Assembly: GCA_963576735.1 (NCBI GenBank)
Contig: OY755187.1
Location: 15,748,001 to 15,812,000, forward strand
Source of the DNA: Bedellia somnulentella
Taxonomy: Eukaryota; Arthropoda; Insecta; Lepidoptera; Bedelliidae
Length of the DNA stretch: 64,000 nt
Direction of reading: 5' to 3'
Shown here: positions 54,281-63,157 of the stretch, one piece after another
How the letters are laid out: each line of letters starts with the position of its first letter
Numbering within the stretch: position 1 is the first letter of the stretch
Made by a program: the position numbers and the translations under genes
The notes under the pieces: model-generated
What the model saw: the letters and a program-made list of their open reading frames with translations, nothing else
Database searches by the model: none
Told to the model about the DNA's origin: nothing

Positions 54281-55465
54281 TTACCCAGAATGGGCTATAC
54301 AGTCAAGAGGTAAATTAAGTATTCCTGTTCCTATTACAGTTACATCTGAAACATTTGAGTTACATTCAATAGTGATTTTTGTAGGCTCGGATTGAACATA
54401 AATCCATTGATTTTGTTTTAATTTCTGCCAAACATTTATATAACCTTTTAAAAATCGTTTATTACATTGTACAGGAATAGTAGTTAAAGATTTAGTTATG
54501 ATATCTATTTCACAACTGGGGTTAATTGAGGTAGAGTATAAATTTACATTGTTACATATATAAGTATTACTCGGTATTTTATTACATGATTGAATTTCTA
54601 AATTATTTAAATAAGAATAGGTTGTTGTGTCCTCATTTAGTGCTACATATTTTCCTTTGGGTAAGACAAAAGCAAATGATTTAGAATTCTTTTTATAATG
54701 TGGTATAGGTAAAGGCATAACTTGGTACAATTTAAACATATCGCTATTAATTAATGGTATTTTAATTACAATTAAAACCTTTTTGTTTACATAATAAGAT
54801 TCAATTCGACTTATGCTAAGAAGTATATTTATATTATCTATATCTAATCTTACGGGAAGTTCTGAACCTTTTGGTAATCGGTGTACATTATTCACTAATT
54901 CTTGGAATATATTTTTATTTGTTATTACAGAAGGGTGGAGAGTATGACTATTCGTAAATAATATAGAATTAATGATATCTTCTAATTTAAAGGATAAAGT
55001 AAGTAAGCTAGATTCTAACATATTACTAATTTTATAAACTTGAGAACTTATTTCTAACTTATTCCTTAATGATTCAAAGCTATTAAAGCTTGCACTTAAG
55101 TTCCTCATAGCTTTATGAAGATTTATCTCATTGTTATATATAATTGATAAAGTTTCATTAAATCTACTTATAACCGACTGAGTGAGTAATACATTTTGTT
55201 TGAGTGATGAAGCTAAGGATTTATCATTATTTTCTAAAGACTTAATAGCTAAACTATAATTAACAGCGTCCTCTTCATCCATATTACCAAATAAATGCTG
55301 AATTAAAGACCCTATGCCTGCAAACCAAGCAGACCTCTTACTATGGTTTGGGATCAAGTGAGAGATTGATTCATAGTCTCTAATAATATCATTGTGACGA
55401 GATCTCAAGGGTAATAATACGTTATCACACGTGTTTAAAATGTTAGTTTGGGAACAGTAATTTTG
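54281..55465 (-). pseudogene. env: env ectodomain exon, ending at a premature TAA
   Basis: 394 codons plus stop, open from a splice acceptor. The open frame has no ATG where it begins, which fits a spliced start supplied by the leader exon at 61162..61290. The hallmark is a dibasic KR followed by AWFAGIGSLIQHLFG, the furin-site and fusion-peptide region shared by errantivirus Env and baculovirus F proteins (family knowledge). The residue four before the cut site is His, not the usual Arg. Cys residues are spread through the C-terminal half. The TAA at 54281..54283 removes the membrane anchor, so the product would lack it. Confidence 0.85.
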
Positions 55466-55488
55466 CTGAAAAGAAAAAGACGGAAGAT
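55466..55488 (-). promoter_or_regulatory. Candidate env splice acceptor
   Basis: The minus strand reads CGTCTTTTTCTTTTCAG with a strong pyrimidine run and AG at 55467..55466, about 30 nt after the pol stop. The first exon base would be 55465, leaving the env frame in phase 0. Confidence 0.7.
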
Positions 55489-55496
55489 TTTACTAA

Positions 55497-58400
55497 TTAA
55501 TCATTTACGTTAGCTGGTTTGACTTCATCAAAGTGATGCTTTACATGTTTTCTATTTATAAGTAAAGATAATGTATTATTTCCATGTATTTTAACGATTT
55601 TATACGGTCTTTTCCAGACTGCTGACAAAGCTTTCCTTAATCTAAGATGACATTTTAAATAAACTAGATCGCCAACTTTATATTTAGTTATTTTTGTAAA
55701 TCTATCATAATAACTTTTAGATTTCTGTTTGGAAGCTAAAATATTTTGAATTGCTTTTTCACGTGATAATTTCAGCCTATGTTGTAACATTTTCAAGTAT
55801 TCGGGATACGTAGAATCAGGTTGATTATTATATATGGAGTCGGGAATAAACGGTTTGTGACCAAATAATAATTCGTAAGGAGAAAATTGCGTGGTAGTAT
55901 GTACATTCGAATTATAAGATAATATTGCTGTATAAACGTATTTATGCCAATCCGTTTGGTTTTCACTAACAAAAGATTTTGAGTATTCCTTTAAGGTTGA
56001 GTGGCTTCTTTCGAGTGCGCCTTGTGTTTGTGGATGATAAGGAGAAGACCACAGCTGTTTAATTTTTAAAAATTGGCAAACCTTTTTGAATAAGTCCGCC
56101 GTAAAGTTGGTTCCTTGGTCGGTTAAAATGGTTTTGGGTATGCCGAATAAGGAGATAAAGTGAATGAGACATTCACACGTTTCTTCTGATGTTGCGTTAG
56201 TAATAGGGTATGCTATAGTATATTTGGTGAGGTCATCCTGTAAGGTGAGTATGAATCTTAACTTAATTAGACCAGCCTCAGGTAATGGTCCTACAATATC
56301 AAGGCTTATTCTTTCAAATGGACGGGTAGAAGTCGTGGTTATTTGCATAGGAGATTTGTTTGTCTGTCTATAAGCTTTATTTATTTGGCATAGTGTACAT
56401 TTACTTACGTAGTTTTCTATATCTGATTTCATATTTTTCCAATAGTAACTTTGTTTGATTCTATTATACATTTTCGTCGATCCTAAATGTCCAGCAATTG
56501 GAATATCATGGTTCTCTTTCATAATTCTACGGATTTCTTGCAAATCTGGGTAAATAATATTATTGTGGTAAAGATGGACATGAATATTAGTATTATGAAA
56601 TAAATATACAATTATATTATATATTTTAATTTGTGAATATTTGTCAAATGGTGTTTTAAAATCAGATATACTTATGTTTTCAATGGATTCGTCTATTACT
56701 AGGTCATTTCTTACTGTTTGAAGGCTTAAAAATATGTCATTATAGGTAGAAATGTCGTAATGATGAACTTTAATGAACATGAGATAATAAGTAATGTCTT
56801 TTATTTTTAACTTTAAAAATGAATTAAGTGTTCTCTCTTTTTGTAATATTTCCTCATAGTTTTCATAAGCAGAGATTATTTCTTCTATATATGGCATATT
56901 ATAGTCTAAATCAATAGATACTGGTATGATAATTGTTTTAGATTTACATTTTAGTAGATTTTCTTGATGTTCAGTTATTAATGTGTTGTATGTTATTTCA
57001 GGATCTTTGAATACTTTAAGGAAGTCTGAGTAAGTATTATTAATAACGAGTGGTGTAGAAATTTGATTTTCAGGTTCACTGCTTGTAGAGGGTTGCGGAT
57101 TATCATTAATACTGGGTATAGATTGTGTTTCAGTATTCGGGTTAAAAGGATTTTCAGGTAAGTCAATATCGTTAGAATTAGTCGGTCCAATATCTATATC
57201 AACCGAGTCAGGACTTAACAAATCTGAGATGGGTATATTCACATTTTGATCATTATTCGTAGAAGAGGGAAAACCGAGTTCTTCAGGGTTAATTAAGTCA
57301 TCGGGTTCAATTAATTCTTCAGGTTGTATGGGATTGACTATCATAGAGTTCATTTGAGGAGGATAACGAGAGAGAGCATCAGCGTTACAGTTAATTTTGC
57401 CTTTTTTATATTCTATATCATATTCAAATTCTTCTAATTTAAGACGCCAGCGTACTAATTTCGAACTGGGATCTCTACAGTTGAACAGCCATCTGAGAGG
57501 TTTGTGGTCTGTTATTATTTTAAATCGACGTCCGTAAAGATAAGGACGGAATACTTTGGTCCCGAATAGGATTGCGAGACATTCTTTTTCAGTTACACTA
57601 TAGTTAATTTCAGCTTTATTGAGTGTACGTGAAGCATATGCAATTGGGAGGTCTTTACCGACTTCGCCTTGGGATAAAATGGCAGAAATAGCAAAGTTTG
57701 AAGCGTCGCAAGTTAAAATGAAAGTTTTTGTAAAGTCGGGATAAATTAATATAGGAGCTGTGATTAATTTTTGTTTAAGAGTTTCGAAAGCTAACTGTTG
57801 TTCATTATTCCAAATAAAATGAATGTCTTTTTTGAGAAGTGTAGTAAGTGGTTTTGATATTTTTGAAAAGTCAGGAATGAATCTTCTATAATATGATACA
57901 AGTCCTAGAAAAGATTTAATATCTTTAGGGGATTTAGGTATCGGAAAGTTTTTAACACATTCAATTTTATCGGGATTTGGTCTTACACCTTTATCACTAA
58001 TTATATGGCCTAGGTATCCGACTTCTTTTCTCAAGAATTCGCATTTATCTGGTTGAAGTTTTAACTTAAATGAACGTAATCTTTGGAATACTTCTGTGAG
58101 ATTTTTGACATGTGAAGGTAAATCATGGGAATATATTACGACATCATCAAGGTACACGAAACAACGCTCACCTTGAAGGCCAATAAGAGCGGTATTCATC
58201 AATCGCTGAAAGGTTGAAGGGGCATTTTTCAAACCAAAGGGCATGCGAGTGAATTCATAATGGCCCTGTGGTACACTAAAAGCTGTTTTAGGTCCGTCAG
58301 CTGGATCCATGGGGATTTGGTGAAAGCCGGAAATGAGGTCCAAAGTTGAGAAATACTGGCTTTTACCTAGTTGATCAAGGATATCAGATATGTTAGGAAT

Positions 58401-60011
58401 AGGAAAAGTATCTCCGATTGTTATGTCATTCAATTTACGGTAGTCAATGACAATTCTCCATTTTTTCCTTCCGGAGGTATCGACTTTCTTCGGTACTATC
58501 CAAATGGGAGAAGACCATGGTGATACGGATGGTTTTATGATTCCATCTTGAAGCATTTTGTCTATTTGATTGTTAACTTCTTCTCTGTGAATTTCGGGAA
58601 ATCTGTATGACTTGGTGTGGATAGGATGATCGGAGGTTGTTTTAATTGAATGTTGAATAGCGTCTGTAACTGTCAGTTTGTCTTCGGGAAGATGAAAAAT
58701 ATCTGAATATTGGGAACATATCTCGTGGAGTGCGGTTTTTTCTTCGTAATTTAAGTGAGAATCTCTTAATTGTTTTAATACTTTATGTGATCTATCTAAG
58801 CTACTATTATTATCATTTGGTCTAAACGTGCAACTTGCATCTTTTGTAACAGGAAATAATTTAAGGTTGAGATTTGAATTTAATTTAACTGAATTTTCTG
58901 AAGTATTTAAGATAGTAAGGTTAACTCTATTATTATCCTTTACTGTAACCATGCAATTGGCAATTAATAATGTCGGCGAAATATGTTGGTCAAGAATCAT
59001 ACCTTCTTTCAAATCTGGGTTGCTTATAGTACATTCAATTACAGTTTCACTTCTGGGTTTAATTTCATATTCAGGATTGTTAAATTCTAAAGGAAAAATT
59101 ATATTATTCAATACTAGGGTATTATCTACGTAATTAATGTTACCTTTCATTAAAGTCATTAAATCAGTGCCAATAATTCCATCATAAGGTAAACAATTAG
59201 AAGGAAGTAAGTGAAAATTAAATTTGATTTGCTTATTCTGGTAATGTTTCGGGGAGAAAGTAATAGGTAGGATACCGGAAGTTATGAGGGGTTCTGTATT
59301 TTCTTGTGAATCTATACCTTTAATTCTTATTTTTTTATTCATTATTTTAGATTTATGTTTAGGATCGATTAAACTATCTTTGATGAGGCTAATTGATGCT
59401 CCGGTATCTACAAGGAAATGAAGTGGTTGTATAATAACGTCAGTGATAATATCAGTATAAGGTAAGTATTTACTATTTGGATTATTTATAATTTGATAAA
59501 TAATTTCTTTTTCGATTTCAGGTGAAGTAATCGTGGAAGATTGTATTTTGGAAGGGTTTCCAGAGATTTGAGAATTAGAAATATTGATGTTTTCGATAAG
59601 TTTTTGTGGATTACGATTAATATTTTTCATAGGATTAGGATAAGTTTTCGTATTTGAGTCATTTGGAATACAAACATCTGGATGATTCAGATTTGTATTA
59701 GATTTTTCTTTTAAGTAGACACCACGTATTGGTGATTGATTAAAACTTGAAAAGTGATTGCTCGGAGCAATATGATTTTGGATATTAGTATTCGGATGAT
59801 TCGAATATTTTTGATTGTTATAATATATTTTAGGAATACGTTTACGTATATGATTTAAGGACGAATTATTTTTATACGATTTAGTATTATATTTATGCTC
59901 ATTGGATATATTGTTATTTAAAAACTCCGTTTTAATTAAAGGATTATGATATTTGGTATCGTTTTTATGAATTCTCTGTCTCGCACGATACCGTATCGAG
60001 ACGTTTACATG
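55497..60011 (-). CDS. pol: Pol polyprotein: protease, RT, RNase H, integrase (by -1 frameshift)
   Basis: This frame has no stop from 60023 to 55497, so the region upstream of the first Met (59630) is read as well, giving about 1504 codons after the frameshift. Positions here count from that Met. The protease has LVDTGAS (about 73-79). The RT ends its catalytic box with YLDDVV (about 492), the RNase H has LTCDAS (about 638), and the zinc-binding HHCC of integrase spans about 1043-1080. The integrase triad has the last Asp and Glu 35 residues apart (TDQGTN to GALERSH). An Asn/Glu/Pro/Ser-rich linker of about 100 residues separates RNase H from integrase, and the Asn/Ile-rich leader before the protease is also long. 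No lesion was found. Integrase C terminus: KRPYKIVKI. Confidence 0.95.
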   Translation of the reverse strand, partial: HVNVSIRYRARQRIHKNDTKYHNPLIKTEFLNNNISNEHKYNTKSYKNNSSLNHIRKRIPKIYYNNQKYSNHPNTNIQNHIAPSNHFSSFNQSPIRGVYLKEKSNTNLNHPDVCIPNDSNTKTYPNPMKNINRNPQKLIENINISNSQISGNPSKIQSSTITSPEIEKEIIYQIINNPNSKYLPYTDIITDVIIQPLHFLVDTGASISLIKDSLIDPKHKSKIMNKKIRIKGIDSQENTEPLITSGILPITFSPKHYQNKQIKFNFHLLPSNCLPYDGIIGTDLMTLMKGNINYVDNTLVLNNIIFPLEFNNPEYEIKPRSETVIECTISNPDLKEGMILDQHISPTLLIANCMVTVKDNNRVNLTILNTSENSVKLNSNLNLKLFPVTKDASCTFRPNDNNSSLDRSHKVLKQLRDSHLNYEEKTALHEICSQYSDIFHLPEDKLTVTDAIQHSIKTTSDHPIHTKSYRFPEIHREEVNNQIDKMLQDGIIKPSVSPWSSPIWIVPKKVDTSGRKKWRIVIDYRKLNDITIGDTFPIPNISDILDQLGKSQYFSTLDLISGFHQIPMDPADGPKTAFSVPQGHYEFTRMPFGLKNAPSTFQRLMNTALIGLQGERCFVYLDDVVIYSHDLPSHVKNLTEVFQRLRSFKLKLQPDKCEFLRKEVGYLGHIISDKGVRPNPDKIECVKNFPIPKSPKDIKSFLGLVSYYRRFIPDFSKISKPLTTLLKKDIHFIWNNEQQLAFETLKQKLITAPILIYPDFTKTFILTCDASNFAISAILSQGEVGKDLPIAYASRTLNKAEINYSVTEKECLAILFGTKVFRPYLYGRRFKIITDHKPLRWLFNCRDPSSKLVRWRLKLEEFEYDIEYKKGKINCNADALSRYPPQMNSMIVNPIQPEELIEPDDLINPEELGFPSSTNNDQNVNIPISDLLSPDSVDIDIGPTNSNDIDLPENPFNPNTETQSIPSINDNPQPSTSSEPENQISTPLVINNTYSDFLKVFKDPEITYNTLITEHQENLLKCKSKTIIIPVSIDLDYNMPYIEEIISAYENYEEILQKERTLNSFLKLKIKDITYYLMFIKVHHYDISTYNDIFLSLQTVRNDLVIDESIENISISDFKTPFDKYSQIKIYNIIVYLFHNTNIHVHLYHNNIIYPDLQEIRRIMKENHDIPIAGHLGSTKMYNRIKQSYYWKNMKSDIENYVSKCTLCQINKAYRQTNKSPMQITTTSTRPFERISLDIVGPLPEAGLIKLRFILTLQDDLTKYTIAYPITNATSEETCECLIHFISLFGIPKTILTDQGTNFTADLFKKVCQFLKIKQLWSSPYHPQTQGALERSHSTLKEYSKSFVSENQTDWHKYVYTAILSYNSNVHTTTQFSPYELLFGHKPFIPDSIYNNQPDSTYPEYLKMLQHRLKLSREKAIQNILASKQKSKSYYDRFTKITKYKVGDLVYLKCHLRLRKALSAVWKRPYKIVKIHGNNTLSLLINRKHVKHHFDEVKPANVND

Positions 60012-60961
60012 TTTAAATTTTGGTCATTGGTAGGATTCGCATCTACTGTGTCGATTCCGTCGTTATTATTTGTTTCAAATTCAGACGAATAATGCATAAC
60101 CGGATTATGCGAAGGGTTAAAGGGTATAAAAGGTCTTGGTTGGGAATTAGGATTGTGACGCATTTGTTGTCCGGAACGATACTTATTATTATTATATTCA
60201 CGTAACCTGCAAACATCTATAGTATGACCTACCTTTTTACAATATCTGCAAGTAGGTGCATTTGAAGGTGTAGCCGTTGGGTTTCTAGGTGGTTGCCTGA
60301 AATTGGGAAATTGGCGAAGGTTTCCCTGTTGTGATTTGAAATGTTCTACTTTCGGTTTGTGAACTATCCCTAAAATTTTCTCCTCTGAGATAGCTAAATT
60401 GATTGCCTCGTTAAGGTTTTTCGGGTCGCGACAACGGACAATATTAGAAATTTGGGGTTGCAAACCCATTAAAAACGTGTTCAAAGCTAAGTCTTCCATA
60501 GCGGCAACACGTCCTACTAACTGACTTTTTACTTTGTTGGATATACTAATTTCGGTCAACAGTTTGGAAAGGCACGTCTCTACTTTAAGTGAAAATTGAC
60601 TTACTGTTTCTGTTTGTCTCTGCCTACACTCCTGTAACTCGCACAGTAAATGGGAGTAGTGTTTACGTTCACCAAACTGACATATTAAAAATTCTTTTAA
60701 TGATTTCCAGTCATCAAATTCTTTAATGGAACATGCGGTTTCGGCTCTGCCTTCCAACTGACTTAAAATGAATTTAAATACTATTTCTACTTGAGATGCA
60801 TCGGCTAAGTTAATCGCGTTATCACAATTATTAATGAAAGCGGTCAACCTCTCACGTGACCCATCATAAGATTTTATAAATTTCAAAATTACGTTTAATG
60901 AAACACTCTCCATTTTAATTGAAGGTTTGGTAGTTGAATCGGTGTCTTTCTTACTGGACAT
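60005..60961 (-). CDS. gag: Gag structural polyprotein
   Basis: 318 codons, ATG to TAA, intact. It forms the particle core and binds the genomic RNA. The central part (QLEGRAETACSIKEFDDW...LKEFLICQFGERK) is a retrotransposon capsid-like domain. One zinc knuckle CRYCKKVGHTIDVC (CX2CX4HX4C) lies at about residues 238-251. The tail is rich in Asn, Pro and Arg. Errantivirus Gags often lack a zinc knuckle, so its presence is worth noting (my recollection). The last codons overlap the pol frame by 16 nt at the slippery site. The ATG at 60961 lies about 410 nt downstream of the primer site and within the intron predicted for env mRNA. Confidence 0.95.
   Translation of the reverse strand: MSSKKDTDSTTKPSIKMESVSLNVILKFIKSYDGSRERLTAFINNCDNAINLADASQVEIVFKFILSQLEGRAETACSIKEFDDWKSLKEFLICQFGERKHYSHLLCELQECRQRQTETVSQFSLKVETCLSKLLTEISISNKVKSQLVGRVAAMEDLALNTFLMGLQPQISNIVRCRDPKNLNEAINLAISEEKILGIVHKPKVEHFKSQQGNLRQFPNFRQPPRNPTATPSNAPTCRYCKKVGHTIDVCRLREYNNNKYRSGQQMRHNPNSQPRPFIPFNPSHNPVMHYSSEFETNNNDGIDTVDANPTNDQNLNM
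60008..60020 (-). promoter_or_regulatory. Tandem -1 ribosomal frameshift site
   Basis: The minus strand reads, in the gag frame, AAT TTA AAC ATG TAA. Two overlapping heptamers fit X XXY YYZ: A AAT TTA (60020..60014) and T TTA AAC (60017..60011). The gag stop is two codons after the second. A slip of -1 enters the open pol frame. Confidence 0.85.
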
Positions 60962-61155
60962 TAAAATAATAAAATATTATAGTATACAAAAGGGATTAGT
61001 AGTTCTTATAACTAAAACAATGGAACACTTGTGTTATGAGTAGCGGAGCTCTGGAATGCGGATGCGGTGCGCCGGGCCTCGAGTCGAAACAACGATAAGA
61101 GATCTTGTAGCAGTAGATTTGTCACGATAGATGACGATTGGAATAAGATTATTTC

Positions 61156-61164
61156 ACTTACATG
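61156..61164 (-). promoter_or_regulatory. Candidate env splice donor
   Basis: The minus strand reads CAT|GTAAGT, a near-perfect 5' splice site, with the exon ending at 61162 on a codon boundary. It lies upstream of the gag ATG. Confidence 0.7.
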
Positions 61165-61290
61165 GACACCATGACGAAAATTCTTGATATTGACATCGTC
61201 TTGAAGTAATGTTTTTTCTTGATGGTAAAATAGGAGAACACACAATATAAATGTTTTTAGCACTTTGTTACACTTTCGGAAACTGTTCAT
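61162..61290 (-). CDS. env: Candidate env leader exon encoding the signal peptide
   Basis: 43 codons from an ATG at 61290 to the GTAAGT donor. An in-frame ATG at 61326 would add 12 codons. The start has a basic stretch (MNSFRKCNK) followed by VLKTFILCVLLFY, a textbook signal peptide. Without splicing the frame runs 50 codons further and ends at 61012 with no domain. Splicing to 55465 keeps phase 0. That the env exon 2 lacks its own signal peptide and ATG supports this arrangement. It is inferred, not demonstrated. Confidence 0.65.
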
Positions 61291-61370
61291 AAATTGTTCT
61301 AAATTAAAGATGTTGAGTGAGTGCACTTTGACGGAACGGAGACGATTCCTGGGATTGTTATGATATTAAT

Positions 61371-61389
61371 CCCCTTTTCGCTGCCACCA
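61371..61389 (-). other. Candidate primer binding site
   Basis: One base after the 5' LTR the minus strand reads TGGTGGCAGCGAAAAGGGG. TGG complements the CCA end of a tRNA. I cannot name the tRNA with confidence; the TGGTGNCAG start is reminiscent of Leu primers. Confidence 0.65.
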
Positions 61390-61390
61390 A

Positions 61391-61598
61391 TGTTAGAATG
61401 GGTATTGAAGATTGGGTTTTAAAAAAAGAATTTATAATTTGAAAAGTCGAAAAACTCTTTAACCGAACCGTCCGGATTGAGGATTGGAGTAACACTAACT
61501 GAAAGTACATGTTCGATGGCGCATGAAACATAGAAATGCTGATATAGCATCGTCTACAACAAACTAAGCAATTACTCTTACAATGTTCATTTATAACA
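61391..61598 (-). repeat. 5' LTR of errantivirus
   Basis: 208 bp, TGTTA...TAACA, identical by eye to the 3' LTR. If the initiator at 61500 is used, U3 is 61598..61501 and R plus U5 is 61500..61391. A TATAAA lies at the very outer edge, too far from the Inr to act as its TATA box. Confidence 0.95.
61469..61502 (-). promoter_or_regulatory. LTR promoter: initiator plus downstream promoter element
   Basis: The minus strand has TCAGTT (arthropod Inr) with A(+1) at 61500. GGACG occupies exactly +28 to +32, fitting the DPE consensus RGWYV. Spacing is invariant in true Inr/DPE promoters, and TATA-less Inr/DPE promoters are known in insect retroelements. Confidence 0.7.
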
Positions 61599-61602
61599 GT
61601 AC
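61599..61602. repeat. Target-site duplication, right
   Basis: GTAC directly after the LTR, matching 53580..53583. Confidence 0.9.
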
Positions 61603-62282
61603 AATTTGATTTATTCCATATCATACACTTATTATAAAAGAGCGCAAGCTTTAACAATGCTTGTGTTGCAGTCAAAACAGTAATAAAAATCATGATAGTT
61701 ATGAGCACACATAAATGAAATTATCAAATTTATAACCAAAATTATTTCAACACAAGGCAATGAGAAATGGTCGTCGTGAAGATCTTTAGGAGAGGCTTTA
61801 CCACCAGTTGACTTCTATTGACTGATGATTATGATGATAAAAAGAATAAAGATAATATTTAAAAACCCAAAATAATATATAAATATATATTAAATAGTAA
61901 AATAAATTAAAAACGGTGTCTCGGGAAGAAACTTACAAGAATTCCCAAGAGTCACTTTCAGTAGCCCAAACCCGCGCTATAAGGACGCCGCTGAATATTG
62001 TAACACAAATAAATTATGATGGCCACATTAACCTAGGTGAAAATTATAAACTGAAACTTTGATAATACGAGAACATTTTAGTTTTAGCAGCAAAAGTTGT
62101 ATTACGTTACTTCCAGGTTCCCAAATTGAGGTCAATCATGAGGCAGTAGTGGTGTATGTGTTTTGTTACTTTATCGATTTGTATAGTCTTCTATAAGTTT
62201 TAATTTGGATTAACTAAAAGATTAATTATGCATAGATATTTACAGATGAAAGTAATAATTTAACTAAATTTTCCTAATCATA
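61603..62282. other. Unassigned, with a small RTE-like 3' remnant
   Basis: At 61750..61840, AGATCTTTAGGAGAGGC, CAGTTGACTTCTATTGAC and TGATGATTATGATGATAA resemble a decayed RTE 3' end. The rest is not recognised. Confidence 0.45.
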
Positions 62283-63157
62283 TCTATACTTATAATAAAT
62301 CTGTAGAGAGGTTAATTTTGTACATGAAATATATTTTCAAAATAACTATGAGGGGGTGATTAGTGGTCGAAACTGAGGCCGAAAATGCAATCAGTAAAAT
62401 TTTTGTCTGTATGTCGGTTTGTATGTTCCTTATGGAAACAAAAACTACTCGACGGATTTTAACGAAACTTGGTAGGATTATTCATTATACTTCTGACCAG
62501 GTTATAGTATACTTTTCAACAGAGTACTGAAGGGGCATTTCGGGAAAACGGGAGAAATTACTTAATTTTTTAAGCTTCCGTCGCATGTGCAGCCTTAATG
62601 ATTAAGGTTACACAGAAATCATGTAGGACGGAAATATTCTATAAAATATTCTCTAACAGCATATGTCTATCTCTTATGCTTCACTCACAACAACACGGGT
62701 AACTCCTGATAGCTTAGCAGTTCGGAGCATTTTGATTATGTTTGTTAACTCATACGTTTATAATATACTCACTCTAATTTAAAAACGGTAACATTATGAC
62801 CTATTCAATAAAAAAATAATCCTAAAAATCTGTACAGAAATACCAAACTTACACATGAAATAAGCCATCGCGCCGTGGCACGTAAATACTGAATCATGTT
62901 ATAAGGATTATTTTTATGTAACGGTTGCGCGGGCAAAATATAGCCGTGAGTATATAATGTACTAAATGATGTATGAATAGTTTGTAACTCTGATTGTTTG
63001 TTTGCAAGGGCTTATTTTTAGAAAAACTGAACCGTTCATAAAAGCGCTGTCACAGTCACAAAAATACACTTTTCAGGAGTGCTATAAGTTGCGATAAATT
63101 TCACAAATTTCACTTTTAAAACTACGCTACCCGCGCGAATCTGTGCCGATCCACTTG
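62283..63157 (+). mobile_element. Non-autonomous Helitron
   Basis: Starts TCTATACTTATAATAAATC after A and ends GCCGATCCACTTG, with the terminal CTAG mutated to CTTG. Same variant as the copy at 24983 (TTGTTTGTTTGCAAGGGC near 62995). Somewhat shorter 3' part. Confidence 0.75.

Larger units (their letters stand above)
53584..61598 (-). mobile_element. Full-length errantivirus (Ty3/gypsy with env), recently inserted
   Basis: 8015 bp on the minus strand, in the order LTR, primer site, env leader exon, gag, pol, env, polypurine tract, LTR. The LTRs are identical over 208 bp and flanked by GTAC. Gag and pol are open, and env has one nonsense codon. Domain order and the F-like env place it with insect errantiviruses such as TED and gypsy (family knowledge). 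The insertion lies in otherwise repeat-free sequence. Identical LTRs mean there has been little time for mutation since insertion. Confidence 0.95.

Noticed and set aside
55406..55408. Start codon for env at 55408
   Set aside because: The codon there is TTG, and the frame is open further upstream to the splice acceptor at 55466, so this is not a real start.
61012..61161. Continuation of the leader frame as a small protein gene
   Set aside because: Downstream of the GTAAGT donor the frame has no domain. The leader exon with splicing explains it better.
61358..61708. 116-codon minus-strand frame across the 5' LTR
   Set aside because: It spans the LTR border and primer site, has no domain, and is explained by the LTR.
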